Assembly: GCA_037439785.1 (NCBI GenBank)
Contig: JBBIVJ010000005.1
Location: 62,001 to 126,000 of the forward strand
Origin: DSVZ01 sp037439785
Lineage (GTDB): Bacteria > Verrucomicrobiota > Verrucomicrobiia > Limisphaerales > J093
Length of the DNA stretch: 64,000 nucleotides
Reading direction: 5' to 3'
Made by a program: the position numbers and the translations under genes. The notes beneath the pieces were generated by a model that was not told the origin of the DNA, ran no database searches, and saw nothing but the letters and a program-made list of their open reading frames with translations. Shown in pieces: positions 51,094 through 59,306 of the stretch (the first letter of the stretch is position 1; the number at the start of each line of letters is the position of its first letter).

Positions 51094-52131
51094 TCAACCC
51101 AGTTCCCACCGCGGCCGCATCTCGGCATCCAGCGGCGTCGCCGGCAGACCGCGCCGCCAGTAGCGCTCGGCCAGCACGGCCACCATGGCGGCGTTGTCTC
51201 CGCACCACCGCGGTTCGGCCAGCCGACACCGCAAACCCTCCGCGGCGCAGGCGGCGTTCAGGCGTTCCCGCAATGCCCGGTTGCACACCACCCCGCCGGC
51301 CGCCGTCACCCACCGTACCCCCAGCCGGCGCGTCGCCCGCACGGTCTTGACCACCAGCACCTCCACGATGGCCGCCTGCACACTGGCGCACAAATCCCGG
51401 CGCCGTACCGGGTCGGCCAGCACCTCCGGATGGTCGCGCAGGTGGTAACGCACCGCGGTTTTCAGGCCGCTGAAACTGAAATCATCGTTCCGGTCCGCCA
51501 GCAACGGCCGCGGCAGCACCACCGCCGCGGGGTCCCCGCCTGCCGCCTCCCGCTCCAGGGCCGGTCCCCCCGGATAGGGCAGGCCCAGCAGCCGCGCCGT
51601 CTTGTCAAAACACTCCCCGGCCGCATCGTCCACCGTCCCCCCCAGCAGGCGATGCCGGCCCTCGGCCTCGACCTGCACCAACAAGGTGTGGCCCCCGCTG
51701 GCAATCAGCGCCACGTGGGGCTCGAACGCCTCGAATTCCGCGCGCGGCGGCTCCCCCGCTAGCCACGGCGAGTAAAGGTGCGCCTCGTGGTGGTGCATCC
51801 CGAGAAACGGCCGCCCCAGGGCAAACGCCACGGCCTGGCCGGCGCGCAGCCCGATCAACAGCGCTTGGGGCAAACCCGGCCCCCGCGTGGCCGCCACCGC
51901 CGTCACCTCCGCCGGGCTCACCGCCGCCTGACGCAGGACCTCCCGCGTCAGGGGCAGCCAGCACCGCAGGTGCTCCCGCGTGGCCAGTTCCGGCACCACC
52001 CCGCCATATTCGGCGTGCACCACCCCCTGCGACGCCACCGCGTGCGCCAGCACCCGCCCCTCGCGCACCACCGCGCAGGCGGTTTCGTCACACGAGGTCT
52101 CAAGGGCCAGAATCGTCACCGGTGAAGTCAT
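51094..52131 (-). CDS. tsaD: tRNA N6-adenosine threonylcarbamoyltransferase
   Basis: A 345-residue TsaD/Gcp enzyme that, with TsaB and TsaE, makes t6A37 in ANN-decoding tRNAs. ILALETSCDETACAVV (~7-22) starts the ASKHA fold. The metal-binding His pair is in GMHHHEAHLYSPW (~111-123). ASGGHTLLVQV (~145-155) and the C-terminal AAGGVVCNRALRERL and GDNAAMVAV complete the motifs. ATG 52131 is chosen from homology. tRNA-Leu lies ~100 bp upstream on the same strand. Confidence 0.95.
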   Translation of the reverse strand: MTSPVTILALETSCDETACAVVREGRVLAHAVASQGVVHAEYGGVVPELATREHLRCWLPLTREVLRQAAVSPAEVTAVAATRGPGLPQALLIGLRAGQAVAFALGRPFLGMHHHEAHLYSPWLAGEPPRAEFEAFEPHVALIASGGHTLLVQVEAEGRHRLLGGTVDDAAGECFDKTARLLGLPYPGGPALEREAAGGDPAAVVLPRPLLADRNDDFSFSGLKTAVRYHLRDHPEVLADPVRRRDLCASVQAAIVEVLVVKTVRATRRLGVRWVTAAGGVVCNRALRERLNAACAAEGLRCRLAEPRWCGDNAAMVAVLAERYWRRGLPATPLDAEMRPRWELG

Positions 52132-52231
52132 GATGGAACCGTTTCGCCCGGAAACTGGCGGCCGTCCCGCTCCCCAGCAAGGGCCGCCGGCGCACGGCGC
52201 ATGGCCACCGCCAACGGACCACAAGGGGAAT

Positions 52232-52316
52232 TGGTGGGCGCGACAGGACTTGAACCTGCACGGCTTGCGCCAAGGGATCCTAAGTCCCTCGTGTCTGCCA
52301 GTTCCACCACGCGCCC
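52232..52316 (-). tRNA. tRNA-Leu (TAG)
   Basis: 85 nt including CCA, with a class II variable arm. The acceptor GGGCGCG pairs perfectly with CGCGCCC. The anticodon loop CTTAGGA gives TAG, for CUN leucine codons. Confidence 0.97.
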
Positions 52317-52492
52317 GGGAAACTGCGCCTCCGGCGCCACCACACCCGCTGCCGACCCAACCGGCCTCGCGGACCTGGCCGCCGTGGTTGCGCGAGGTAA
52401 CTATGCGCCGCCCCCCCCCTCCGGCAAGCGCAGAACCAGCCCGCCTCGACAAAACAGTCGCGCCCCGCCGTCGGCTTTGTCACCCTTGCACC

Positions 52493-54190
52493 GTGAAATC
52501 TCCCGGCCCCCCTTTTCGACCCGCCCGCGCGGGGGCGCTGGCGCTGGCCGTGGCGTGTGCCGCCCCCGCCGTGCTCCCCGCCGACCGCGTGCAAGGCCGC
52601 TCGATGGTGCTCAGCCGCCACGGCATCGTGGCCAGCGAACATCCCCTGGCCTCCCAGGCCGGCGCCCAGGTCCTGGCCGAAGGCGGCTCCGCGGTGGACG
52701 CCGCCATCGCCGCCAACGCCGTCATGGGCGTGGTCGCCCCCATGACCTGCGGTCTGGGCGGCGACCTGTTCGCGCTGGTGTACGAGGCGCGCACCGGCCG
52801 GCTCCACGGCCTGGATGCCAGCGGCTGGGCCCCCGCCTGCCTCACCGTCGAGGCCCTGCGGCAACGCGGGCACTTCTCCATGCCCGAGCGCGGCATCTGG
52901 TCGGTCACCGTGCCGGGCTGCGTGGCCGGCTGGGACGCGCTGCACACGCGATTTGGCCGGAAAAGCTGGGGCCGGCTCCTGGCACCGGCCCGCCGCCTCG
53001 CCGAGGAAGGCTTTCCCGTGACCGAGATCGTGGCCGGCTACTGGCGCTCCAGCGAGGCGTTGCTGCGCGGCGATGCGGAGGCAGCGCGCACGTTCCTGCC
53101 CGGCGGGCGGGCGCCGGCGGTGGGCGAACTGTTCCGCAACCCCGACCTGGCCTGGAGCCTCCGCCAGGTGGCCCGCGGCGGGCGACGCACCTTTTACACG
53201 GGCGCGGTGGCGCAACGGCTGCTGGCCTGCGCCCACCGCCACGGCGCCGCCTGGACCGCGGCCGACCTGGGCGAGTTCCGCGCCGATTGGGTCACCCCCC
53301 TGGCCACCACCTACCGCGGCTGGACCGTGTACGAAATCCCGCCCCAGGGCCAGGGTATCGCCGCCCTGATCATGCTCAACCTCATGGAAACCTTCCCCCT
53401 CGCCGAGTGGGGCCGGGACGACCCCCGCACCTGGCACGCCATGATCGAGGCCAAGAAACTGGCCTACGCCGACCTCCTCCGCCACGTGGGCGACCCCCGC
53501 TTCGGCCCCGTCCCCACCGCCGGTCTCCTCGACAAGGACTACGCCCGCGCCCGTGCCCGTTTGATTGACCCTGAACGCGCTGCCGACCTGGTGCCCCCGG
53601 GCGAACCGCCGGCTGCCGGACCCGACACCACCTACCTCTGCGCGGTGGACGCGGAGGGCAACCTCGTTTCGCTGATTCAAAGCAACTACCAGGGCTTCGG
53701 CTCCGGCCTTGTCGCCGAAGGCACCGGCTTCGGCCTGCAAAACCGCGGCGGCCTGTTCACCCTCACCCCCGACCACCCCAACACCCTCGCCCCCCGCAAG
53801 CGCCCCCTGCACACCATCATCCCCGCGCTCATGGAACGCGGCGACGTGCGCATCGCCTTCGGCATCATGGGCGGCTGGAACCAGGCCCAGGCCCACGCCC
53901 AGTTCGTGGCCAACCTAGTGGACTTCGGCCTCAACCTCCAGGCCGCCCTGGAGGCGCCCCGCTTTACCAAACTCACCTTCGACGGCACCGACGTCGCCCT
54001 CGAAGCCCGCGTGCCCGAGGCCATCCATGCCGCCCTCACCGCCCGCGGCCACACCGTGAACCTCCTCCCCGCCCGGGCCGATGCCGTGGGCGGGGGCCAG
54101 GCCGTGATGCGCGACTTCCGCCGCGGCGTCAACGCCGGCGCCTCCGACCCCCGCAAGGACGGCGCCGCCATCCCCGAGCCGGTCCGCTGA
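52493..54190 (+). CDS. ggt: Gamma-glutamyltransferase, secreted
   Basis: A 565-residue autoprocessing Ntn-hydrolase that cleaves glutathione and other gamma-glutamyl compounds outside the cytoplasm. The N-terminal signal reads ALALAVACAAPAVLPA. ASEHPLASQAGAQVLAEGGSAVDAAIAA (~44-71; core GGSAVDAA) and GLGGDLFALVYE are typical large-subunit motifs. The nucleophile Thr for self-cleavage is in GPDTTYLCAVDAEGNLVS (~375-392). TLAPRKRPLHTIIPAL and IMGGWNQAQAHAQ follow. The start GTG 52493 is chosen for the signal peptide; longer frames cross tRNA-Leu. It is followed 1 nt later by a small secreted protein. Confidence 0.9.
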   Translation: MKSPGPPFRPARAGALALAVACAAPAVLPADRVQGRSMVLSRHGIVASEHPLASQAGAQVLAEGGSAVDAAIAANAVMGVVAPMTCGLGGDLFALVYEARTGRLHGLDASGWAPACLTVEALRQRGHFSMPERGIWSVTVPGCVAGWDALHTRFGRKSWGRLLAPARRLAEEGFPVTEIVAGYWRSSEALLRGDAEAARTFLPGGRAPAVGELFRNPDLAWSLRQVARGGRRTFYTGAVAQRLLACAHRHGAAWTAADLGEFRADWVTPLATTYRGWTVYEIPPQGQGIAALIMLNLMETFPLAEWGRDDPRTWHAMIEAKKLAYADLLRHVGDPRFGPVPTAGLLDKDYARARARLIDPERAADLVPPGEPPAAGPDTTYLCAVDAEGNLVSLIQSNYQGFGSGLVAEGTGFGLQNRGGLFTLTPDHPNTLAPRKRPLHTIIPALMERGDVRIAFGIMGGWNQAQAHAQFVANLVDFGLNLQAALEAPRFTKLTFDGTDVALEARVPEAIHAALTARGHTVNLLPARADAVGGGQAVMRDFRRGVNAGASDPRKDGAAIPEPVR

Positions 54191-54191
54191 C

Positions 54192-54785
54192 ATGAACGCC
54201 ACCCGCGCCTCCTGGGCGGGCGCAGCGGCCCTCGGCCTGTTGCTCGGTCTGCTGGGCCTGGCCCGACCCGCCGCACCCGCCTCGCCCTGTCCACCGCACC
54301 TCGCTCCCTGGGTCCAGGACCTGGGCGCCCGGCCCGGCCTCCGCCAACGACTCGCCCTCCACCTGGCCCGGTGGAGCCCCACCCTCGCCCCCCGCCTGCC
54401 GGCCTTCCTCGATCCCGACGCTCAGGAACGCCGGCGCCTGGAGGCCTGCCACGCCTTGCTGGCCCGCTCCTCCGAAACCCGCGCCGCCGCTCCCGCGCTA
54501 AACCACCTGCTGCTGAAACGCCTGCACCACCCCGTCCGCAGCCCGCTTCCCGGCGACCCCACCCCGTTCTTCGCCTTCCTGGTCCTGGCCCACAGCGGGC
54601 AGCCCGCCGATGCTCTGGTCGCGCAGGCCCGCCAACTCCCCGGCGGCCTGGAACCCCTGACCCGCTTCTGCACCGGCCTGCTGACCACCGAAGACGAGCA
54701 AGTGCGCCGCCTGGCCGAACAAACCCTGCAAGCCGCCGCCCGCCTGATGGGAAATGCGGAATGCGGAACGCGGAGTGGCGGGTAG
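54192..54785 (+). CDS. Secreted hypothetical protein, helical
   Basis: A 197-residue protein with a signal peptide (AALGLLLGLLGLARPAAPA). The mature part is Leu/Ala/Arg rich and probably all-helical, with no family I recognise. The last ~12 residues (MGNAECGTRSGG) arise from repeat-like sequence that continues into the intergenic region, so the original C-terminus may have been replaced. It is coupled to ggt (1 nt gap), suggesting export and possibly a shared role. Confidence 0.6.
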   Translation: MNATRASWAGAAALGLLLGLLGLARPAAPASPCPPHLAPWVQDLGARPGLRQRLALHLARWSPTLAPRLPAFLDPDAQERRRLEACHALLARSSETRAAAPALNHLLLKRLHHPVRSPLPGDPTPFFAFLVLAHSGQPADALVAQARQLPGGLEPLTRFCTGLLTTEDEQVRRLAEQTLQAAARLMGNAECGTRSGG

Positions 54786-55316
54786 CGCCGGCTCAGCCGC
54801 CGGAGCGGTGGTCCGCCGCGGCACCGCGGCGGCTACGCCTTGGCGGGGGTCCCTTTACCAAAAGCGGCAGAGGACTGCCGCATTTCAAGACGCTGGCGCG
54901 CGGAAGAAACGCGCCGCAGCGGGCGTCAGCCGGCGGAAGACAGGCAGGGTCGGCCGGGACGCCGACCCTCCCGCGGGGGCCGCTTCTGGGAGGGACCGCG
55001 TCCCCGCGGTCCCGGCTGGTCCTGGCAGGCCGCCCGTTCCAGCCCGACCCGAACGCAGAGTGCGGCATGGTCTGAGGGGAGGTCGAACCGACCTTCTCAA
55101 ACGCGGAGAACGGGGAATGCGGTAGCCCCTGCGTGTATCCCTTCTGGCCTCTGGCTTCTGGCTCCAGACTTCTGACTTCTGAGGCCTGACCTTTCGCTTC
55201 CCACTCCCCACCCCTGACCTTCGAGGAAGGAGCAATGCCGGGTTGTCAGCCCTCCGGGGTTTGTGGTCAACTGGCCCGCCCGCCGACTTGATGTCGGCGA
55301 CGAGTCCAGGCCCCTT
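54786..55316. repeat. Mosaic intergenic repeat region B
   Basis: It contains modules also seen at 29.5-29.7 kb, in a different order: 54861-54895 (matching 29679-29713), about 54923-54969 (matching 29511-29556) and about 54988-55040 (matching 29598-29622 and following). The repeated phrase GAATGCGGAACGCGGAG and 'TTCTGGCTTCTGGC'-type low-complexity sequence occur near its edges. No gene is supported. Confidence 0.75.
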
Positions 55317-56468
55317 ATGAATTCCGAGACCGCCCCACCGGGAGGGGGATCACCCGCCTCCCGCTACGAGGCGTCGGTGCCGCGTGATCTGGAGCGCATC
55401 CGGGAAACCATCGCCCGCATGGCGGCGCTGGCCGAGCGGGCCCTGCAGGATGCCCTGGCCGCCTTGCGCGACCGTAACCGGCCGCTGGCCCGCGCGGTGA
55501 TCTTGCGGGACCAGGTCATTGACGAGCTGGAAAAGGAGCTGGACCGGCTCTGCCTCGAGTTCCTGGTGCGGCAACAGCCCGCGGGCCGGCCGTTGCGACA
55601 GGCCTACACCGCCCTGAAACTCAGCACGGAACTGGAGCGGGTGGGGGATTATGCCGAAAGCATCGCCCACCAGGCTGCCAAGTTGGCGGCCTGGGAGGTG
55701 GACCTGCCGCTGGCGCGTTTCGAGGCCATCGCCGCGGTGGCCCTGCCGATGTTGCGGGACGCCGTCCGGGCCTATCTGGAGGCCGACGCCGAGCGGGCCC
55801 AGCGGTTGATCCCCACCGAGGATGTCGTGGACGGCCTCAAGTCGGAGCTGCGGCGGGACCTGGTCCGGATGTACAAGGACAACCGGCTGCCCTTCGAGGC
55901 GTTGGACCCCTGCCTGCTCATCACCCGCCGCCTGGAACGGGTTTCCGACCAGGCCCGGAACATCTGCGACGAGACCCGTTACCTGTGCACGGGTGAATTT
56001 TCCAAGCACCCCAACGCCGGCGGGTACCGCGTGTTGTTTCTGGACCGCCACAATGCCGGGGCCAGCGTGGTGGCGGAAGCCGTCGCCGCCGCCTGGCTCA
56101 GGCCCCCCGCCTACGCGGTGGCCAGCGCGGGTCTGGAGCCGCGGCCGGTACCGCCCGCGGTCCGCACTTGGCTGCACGCGCGCGGGTGGGACCCCGACCG
56201 CCACGCGCCCCGCCCGGTCACGCAGGTGCCGGAGCTGGACCGCTACCACCTGGTGGTGGCGTTGGACCCGGAAGTGCGCCGGCTCTATCCGCGGCCGCCC
56301 CGCAAGGTGGTGTATCTGGAGTGGCCGGTGGCGGACCCCGCGGCGGTGGCCGGGCCGCCGGAGGCCGTCCGGGAGGCCTGCGAAGCGGCAGCCCGCGTGA
56401 TCGAGGAGCAAGTGCGGTCCCTGCACGCGGCCCTGGTAGGCCCCCGGAAGGACCCGCTCCCCGCATGA
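55317..56468 (+). CDS. phoU: PhoU fused to a degenerate low-molecular-weight phosphatase-like domain
   Basis: A 383-residue fusion. Residues ~15-225 are PhoU: DLERIRETIARMAALAERAL, then KLSTELERVGDYAESIAHQA (~103-122) and RLERVSDQARNICDETRYL (~204-222), the two metal-binding helix repeats. Residues ~236-375 match low-molecular-weight tyrosine phosphatase/ArsC folds, but the P-loop reads VLFLDRHNAGASVVAEA where C-x5-R-S is expected. Both the nucleophilic Cys and the Arg are missing. PhoU links the phosphate transporter to signalling; the added domain may bind phosphate or a partner rather than catalyse. It is first in the operon and overlaps pstS by 4 nt. Confidence 0.87.
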   Translation: MNSETAPPGGGSPASRYEASVPRDLERIRETIARMAALAERALQDALAALRDRNRPLARAVILRDQVIDELEKELDRLCLEFLVRQQPAGRPLRQAYTALKLSTELERVGDYAESIAHQAAKLAAWEVDLPLARFEAIAAVALPMLRDAVRAYLEADAERAQRLIPTEDVVDGLKSELRRDLVRMYKDNRLPFEALDPCLLITRRLERVSDQARNICDETRYLCTGEFSKHPNAGGYRVLFLDRHNAGASVVAEAVAAAWLRPPAYAVASAGLEPRPVPPAVRTWLHARGWDPDRHAPRPVTQVPELDRYHLVVALDPEVRRLYPRPPRKVVYLEWPVADPAAVAGPPEAVREACEAAARVIEEQVRSLHAALVGPRKDPLPA

Positions 56469-57400
56469 AGGCCCGGAACGGTGCGGTGTTTGCCCGGGGG
56501 GTGCTGGCCGGCCTGTGGTTGCTGGCGGGGGCGACGGCCGGTTGTTCGTGGCACGCAGCCGCGCCGGCGGCTCAGGCTCCCCGGCAGGTCATTCAAGACA
56601 TCGGGTCGGACACGATGGTCAACCTGGCCCAGGCCTGGGCCGGGGCGTACCAGGAGGTGGCGCCGGAGGTCTCGGTCGAGGTGTCCGGCGGCGGCTCCGG
56701 CCTGGGCATTGCGGCCCTGTTCAACGGGACGGCGGACATCGCCAACTCCAGCCGGCGCATCGAGCCGGAGGAAAAGGCCCGCATCCAGTCGGCCACCGGG
56801 CGGGAGCCGCAGGAGTACCTGGTGGGATTCGATGCCCTCTCGGTGTACGTCCACCGCCACAACCCGATCGAGGAAATCAGCCTGGAGGACCTGCACGACA
56901 TCTACGCCGAGGGCGGCCCGATTGATCGCTGGTCGCAACTGGGTGTGGCGCCCATCCCGGGGGCGCGCACCGACCGGATCATCCGCGTCAGCCGCCAGAA
57001 CAACTCGGGCACGTACCATTACTTCCGCGACGTGGTGTGCGGACGCGACACGGACTTCAAGCTGGGTTCGCTGGACATGAACGGCTCGAAGGACGTGGTC
57101 GAACTGGTCTCCCGCACCCCGACGGCCATCGGCTACAGCGGCCTGGGCTATCAGACCGACGCGGTGAAGATGCTCCGCATCGCGCGCAAACGCGGCCAGC
57201 GGGGCGTCCTGCCCGGCGTGACCTCCACCCTGGACGGCAGTTATCCCATCGCCCGGCCGATGTACCTGTACACGCCCGGGGAACCCTCCGAGCTGGTGCG
57301 CCGCTTCCTGGCGTGGGTGCTGTCCCCCGCCGGCCAGCAGGTGTTGGCACAGACCGGCTACATCCCCCTGCCGCCCACCGCCCCTTCGCCTCCCCCATGA
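56465..57400 (+). CDS. pstS: Phosphate-binding lipoprotein PstS
   Basis: A 311-residue periplasmic-type receptor with a lipobox (LLAGATAGC). The phosphate site is clear: IQDIGSDTMVNLAQAW (~43-58), EVSGGGSGLGIAALFNGTADIANSSR (~72-97; core GGGSGLGI), SRQNNSGTYHYFRDVV (~178-193) and GSKDVVELVSRTPTAIGYSGLGY (~208-230; core TAIGYSGLG). It delivers phosphate to the PstC-containing permease. The start overlaps phoU by 4 nt and the stop overlaps pstC by 4 nt. Confidence 0.93.
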   Translation: MKARNGAVFARGVLAGLWLLAGATAGCSWHAAAPAAQAPRQVIQDIGSDTMVNLAQAWAGAYQEVAPEVSVEVSGGGSGLGIAALFNGTADIANSSRRIEPEEKARIQSATGREPQEYLVGFDALSVYVHRHNPIEEISLEDLHDIYAEGGPIDRWSQLGVAPIPGARTDRIIRVSRQNNSGTYHYFRDVVCGRDTDFKLGSLDMNGSKDVVELVSRTPTAIGYSGLGYQTDAVKMLRIARKRGQRGVLPGVTSTLDGSYPIARPMYLYTPGEPSELVRRFLAWVLSPAGQQVLAQTGYIPLPPTAPSPPP

Positions 57401-58320
57401 ACCCCGCCCCGCCAGGCAGCCTGCCGCGCCACCGGCCGCCGGGCCACCGCCTGGCGGAGCGGGGGATCGAGCTCTTTGTCCGCCTGTGCGGCTACAGCGC
57501 GATCTTCTTCGTGCTGGCCATCTGCCTGTTTGTGATGCCGGAAGCGGCGCCGCTGCTGCCGCGGCTGGACTGGGGCCAGGTGCTGCTCAGCCCGGAATGG
57601 TATCCCACCTCGCGGACGCACGTGCGCTACGGCGTGGGGGCCATGATCGCCGGCACGCTCAGCGTGACGCTGCTGGCCATGGTGCTGGCGGTGCCGTTCG
57701 GACCGGGCGCGGCCACCTTTGTGTCCGAGTTCTGCACCGGCCGGCTGCGGGAGACGTTGAAGGTGGTGATCGAGATGCTGGCGGCCATACCCAGCATCGT
57801 GTGGGGCTTCATCGGGCTGACGGTCACCAGCCACCTCATCCAGGCCTGGCTCCCGGCGCCGGTGGGCCTGAACCTGCTCAACGCCGCCGTCCTGCTGGCG
57901 CTGATGAGCGTGCCCATCATCGTCAGCATCGGCGAAGACGCCCTCAAGGCGGTGCCGGACACCTACCGCGAGGCGGCCCTGGCGCTGGGGGCCACCCGCT
58001 GGCAGACGGTGCACCGTGTCCTGCTGCCGGCGGCCCGCCAGGGGCTGCTGGCGGCGGTGCTGCTGGGGGTGGGCCGGGCCATCGGCGAGACCATGGCCGT
58101 GCTGATGGCCACCGGGCATGCCAACCAGATTCCCCGCAGCCTGTTCGACCCCGTGCGGACCCTCACGGCCACCATCGCCGCCGAACTGGGCGAGACCGCC
58201 GCCGGCTCGGACCACTACCGGATGCTGTTCGTCATCGGCCTGCTGCTCTTCGCCATCACCTTTGTCGTGAACCTGCTGGCGGACCTGGCGGTGCGCGGCG
58301 TGCGACGAAACACCCCATGA
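57397..58320 (+). CDS. pstC: Phosphate ABC transporter permease PstC
   Basis: A 307-residue permease with six helices. The ABC-contact loop is EDALKAVPDTYREAALALGATRWQTV (~188-213; core EAALALGAT). GAMIAGTLSVTLLAMVLAVPFGPGAATFVSEF (~85-116; core SVTLLAMVLAVPFG) and ETMAVLMATGHANQIPRSLFDPVRTLTATIAAELGE (~232-267) are PstC-like. Normally it pairs with PstA. No pstA gene follows; only a 61-residue relic does. It may form a homodimer or use a PstA encoded elsewhere. Confidence 0.92.
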   Translation: MNPAPPGSLPRHRPPGHRLAERGIELFVRLCGYSAIFFVLAICLFVMPEAAPLLPRLDWGQVLLSPEWYPTSRTHVRYGVGAMIAGTLSVTLLAMVLAVPFGPGAATFVSEFCTGRLRETLKVVIEMLAAIPSIVWGFIGLTVTSHLIQAWLPAPVGLNLLNAAVLLALMSVPIIVSIGEDALKAVPDTYREAALALGATRWQTVHRVLLPAARQGLLAAVLLGVGRAIGETMAVLMATGHANQIPRSLFDPVRTLTATIAAELGETAAGSDHYRMLFVIGLLLFAITFVVNLLADLAVRGVRRNTP

Positions 58321-58502
58321 GCGAACGCCCTTTCAGTCCCACCCCGCTGGTGCGGCGCAAGCTGCGGCAGGAACGGCTGGCCGACCGCACCCTCTTCCTG
58401 TGGAACGGCGAGGTGGTCGAGCTGGACCGCAACGAGGTGATTTTCGGCGAGCAACCGCGGGACCGGCGCACCTATGAGTACGTGCGCGGCGTCTTTGGCT
58501 GA
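58317..58502 (+). pseudogene. 61-residue relic: possible pstA start joined to a pstB end
   Basis: This short frame overlaps the pstC stop by 4 nt, exactly where pstA would begin. Residues ~1-18 (MSERPFSPTPLVRRKLRQ) resemble a permease cytoplasmic N-terminus. Residues ~19-61 match the last part of PstB: LADRTLFLWNGEVVEL, then EVIFGEQPRDRRTYEYVRGVFG at 40-61 (typical PstB end: ...TEDYITGRFG). The simplest reading is an in-frame deletion that removed most of pstA and a first pstB. It could also be a small functional protein, or an assembly gap. The intact pstB follows after 5 nt. Confidence 0.6.
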
Positions 58503-58507
58503 ACGGC

Positions 58508-59281
58508 ATGGCCCCCCCCGAGTACAGCATCCGCACCCGCGACCTGAACCTGTGGTACGGCACCTTCCAGGCGCTGTGCGGGGTGACGCTGGACATCCCG
58601 GCCCGGCGGATCACCGCCCTGATCGGTCCCTCCGGCTGCGGCAAGACCACCCTGCTGCGCTGCTTCAACCGCGTGAACGAACGCTACGGCTACGTGACCA
58701 CCCGCGGCGAAATCACCGTGCTGGGCCGCAACATCTACGAGCCGGACGTCTCCCTCATCGAACTGCGCAAGGCCGTGGGCATGGTCTTCCAGCGCCCCAA
58801 CCCCCTGCCGCTGTCGGTGTACGAAAACGTCGTCTACGGCCTGCGCCTGCACCATCGCCGCCGCGAACTGGACCGGGCGCGGCTGGACGCCGCCGTGGAA
58901 CAGGCGCTGCGCGAGGTGTTGTTGTGGGAGGACCTCAAGGACCGGCTGGACCTGCCGGCCACCCGCCTCCAGTTGGAGCAGCAGCAGAAACTGTGCATCG
59001 CCCGCCTGCTGCCGCTCAAGCCCCAGGTCATCCTCATGGACGAGCCCTGCTCGGCGCTGGACGTCAACGGCACCCGCGCCATCGAGGAGCTGATGTTCGC
59101 CCTGCGGGAGCGCTACACCCTGGTGGTCGTCACCCACAACATGGCCCAGGCCCGCCGCGTGAGTGACGAGTGCATCTTCATGCTGGTGGGCCGGGTGATC
59201 GAACACGGCCGCACCGAGGACCTCTTCCTCCGCCCCCGTCAGCCCCAGACCGCCGAGTACGTCGAGGGACGCTACGGCTGA
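58508..59281 (+). CDS. pstB: Phosphate ABC transporter ATPase PstB with degenerate signature
   Basis: A 257-residue ATPase. Walker A GPSGCGKTTLLRCFNR (~39-54), the Q-loop MVFQRPNPLPLSVYENV (~98-114), Walker B VILMDEPCSALD (~175-186) and the switch His VVVTHNMAQARRVSD (~202-216) are intact. The ABC signature, normally LSGGQQQRL, reads LQLEQQQKL (~157-165), losing the Ser-Gly-Gly that touches ATP in the partner subunit. A homodimer might therefore hydrolyse ATP poorly. This suggests it once worked with a second PstB, whose C-terminus may be the relic just upstream. It ends the operon and converges with dctP, 25 bp away. Confidence 0.88.
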   Translation: MAPPEYSIRTRDLNLWYGTFQALCGVTLDIPARRITALIGPSGCGKTTLLRCFNRVNERYGYVTTRGEITVLGRNIYEPDVSLIELRKAVGMVFQRPNPLPLSVYENVVYGLRLHHRRRELDRARLDAAVEQALREVLLWEDLKDRLDLPATRLQLEQQQKLCIARLLPLKPQVILMDEPCSALDVNGTRAIEELMFALRERYTLVVVTHNMAQARRVSDECIFMLVGRVIEHGRTEDLFLRPRQPQTAEYVEGRYG

Positions 59282-59306
59282 CCCGGCCCGCACCGCCGCG
59301 GTCCGT

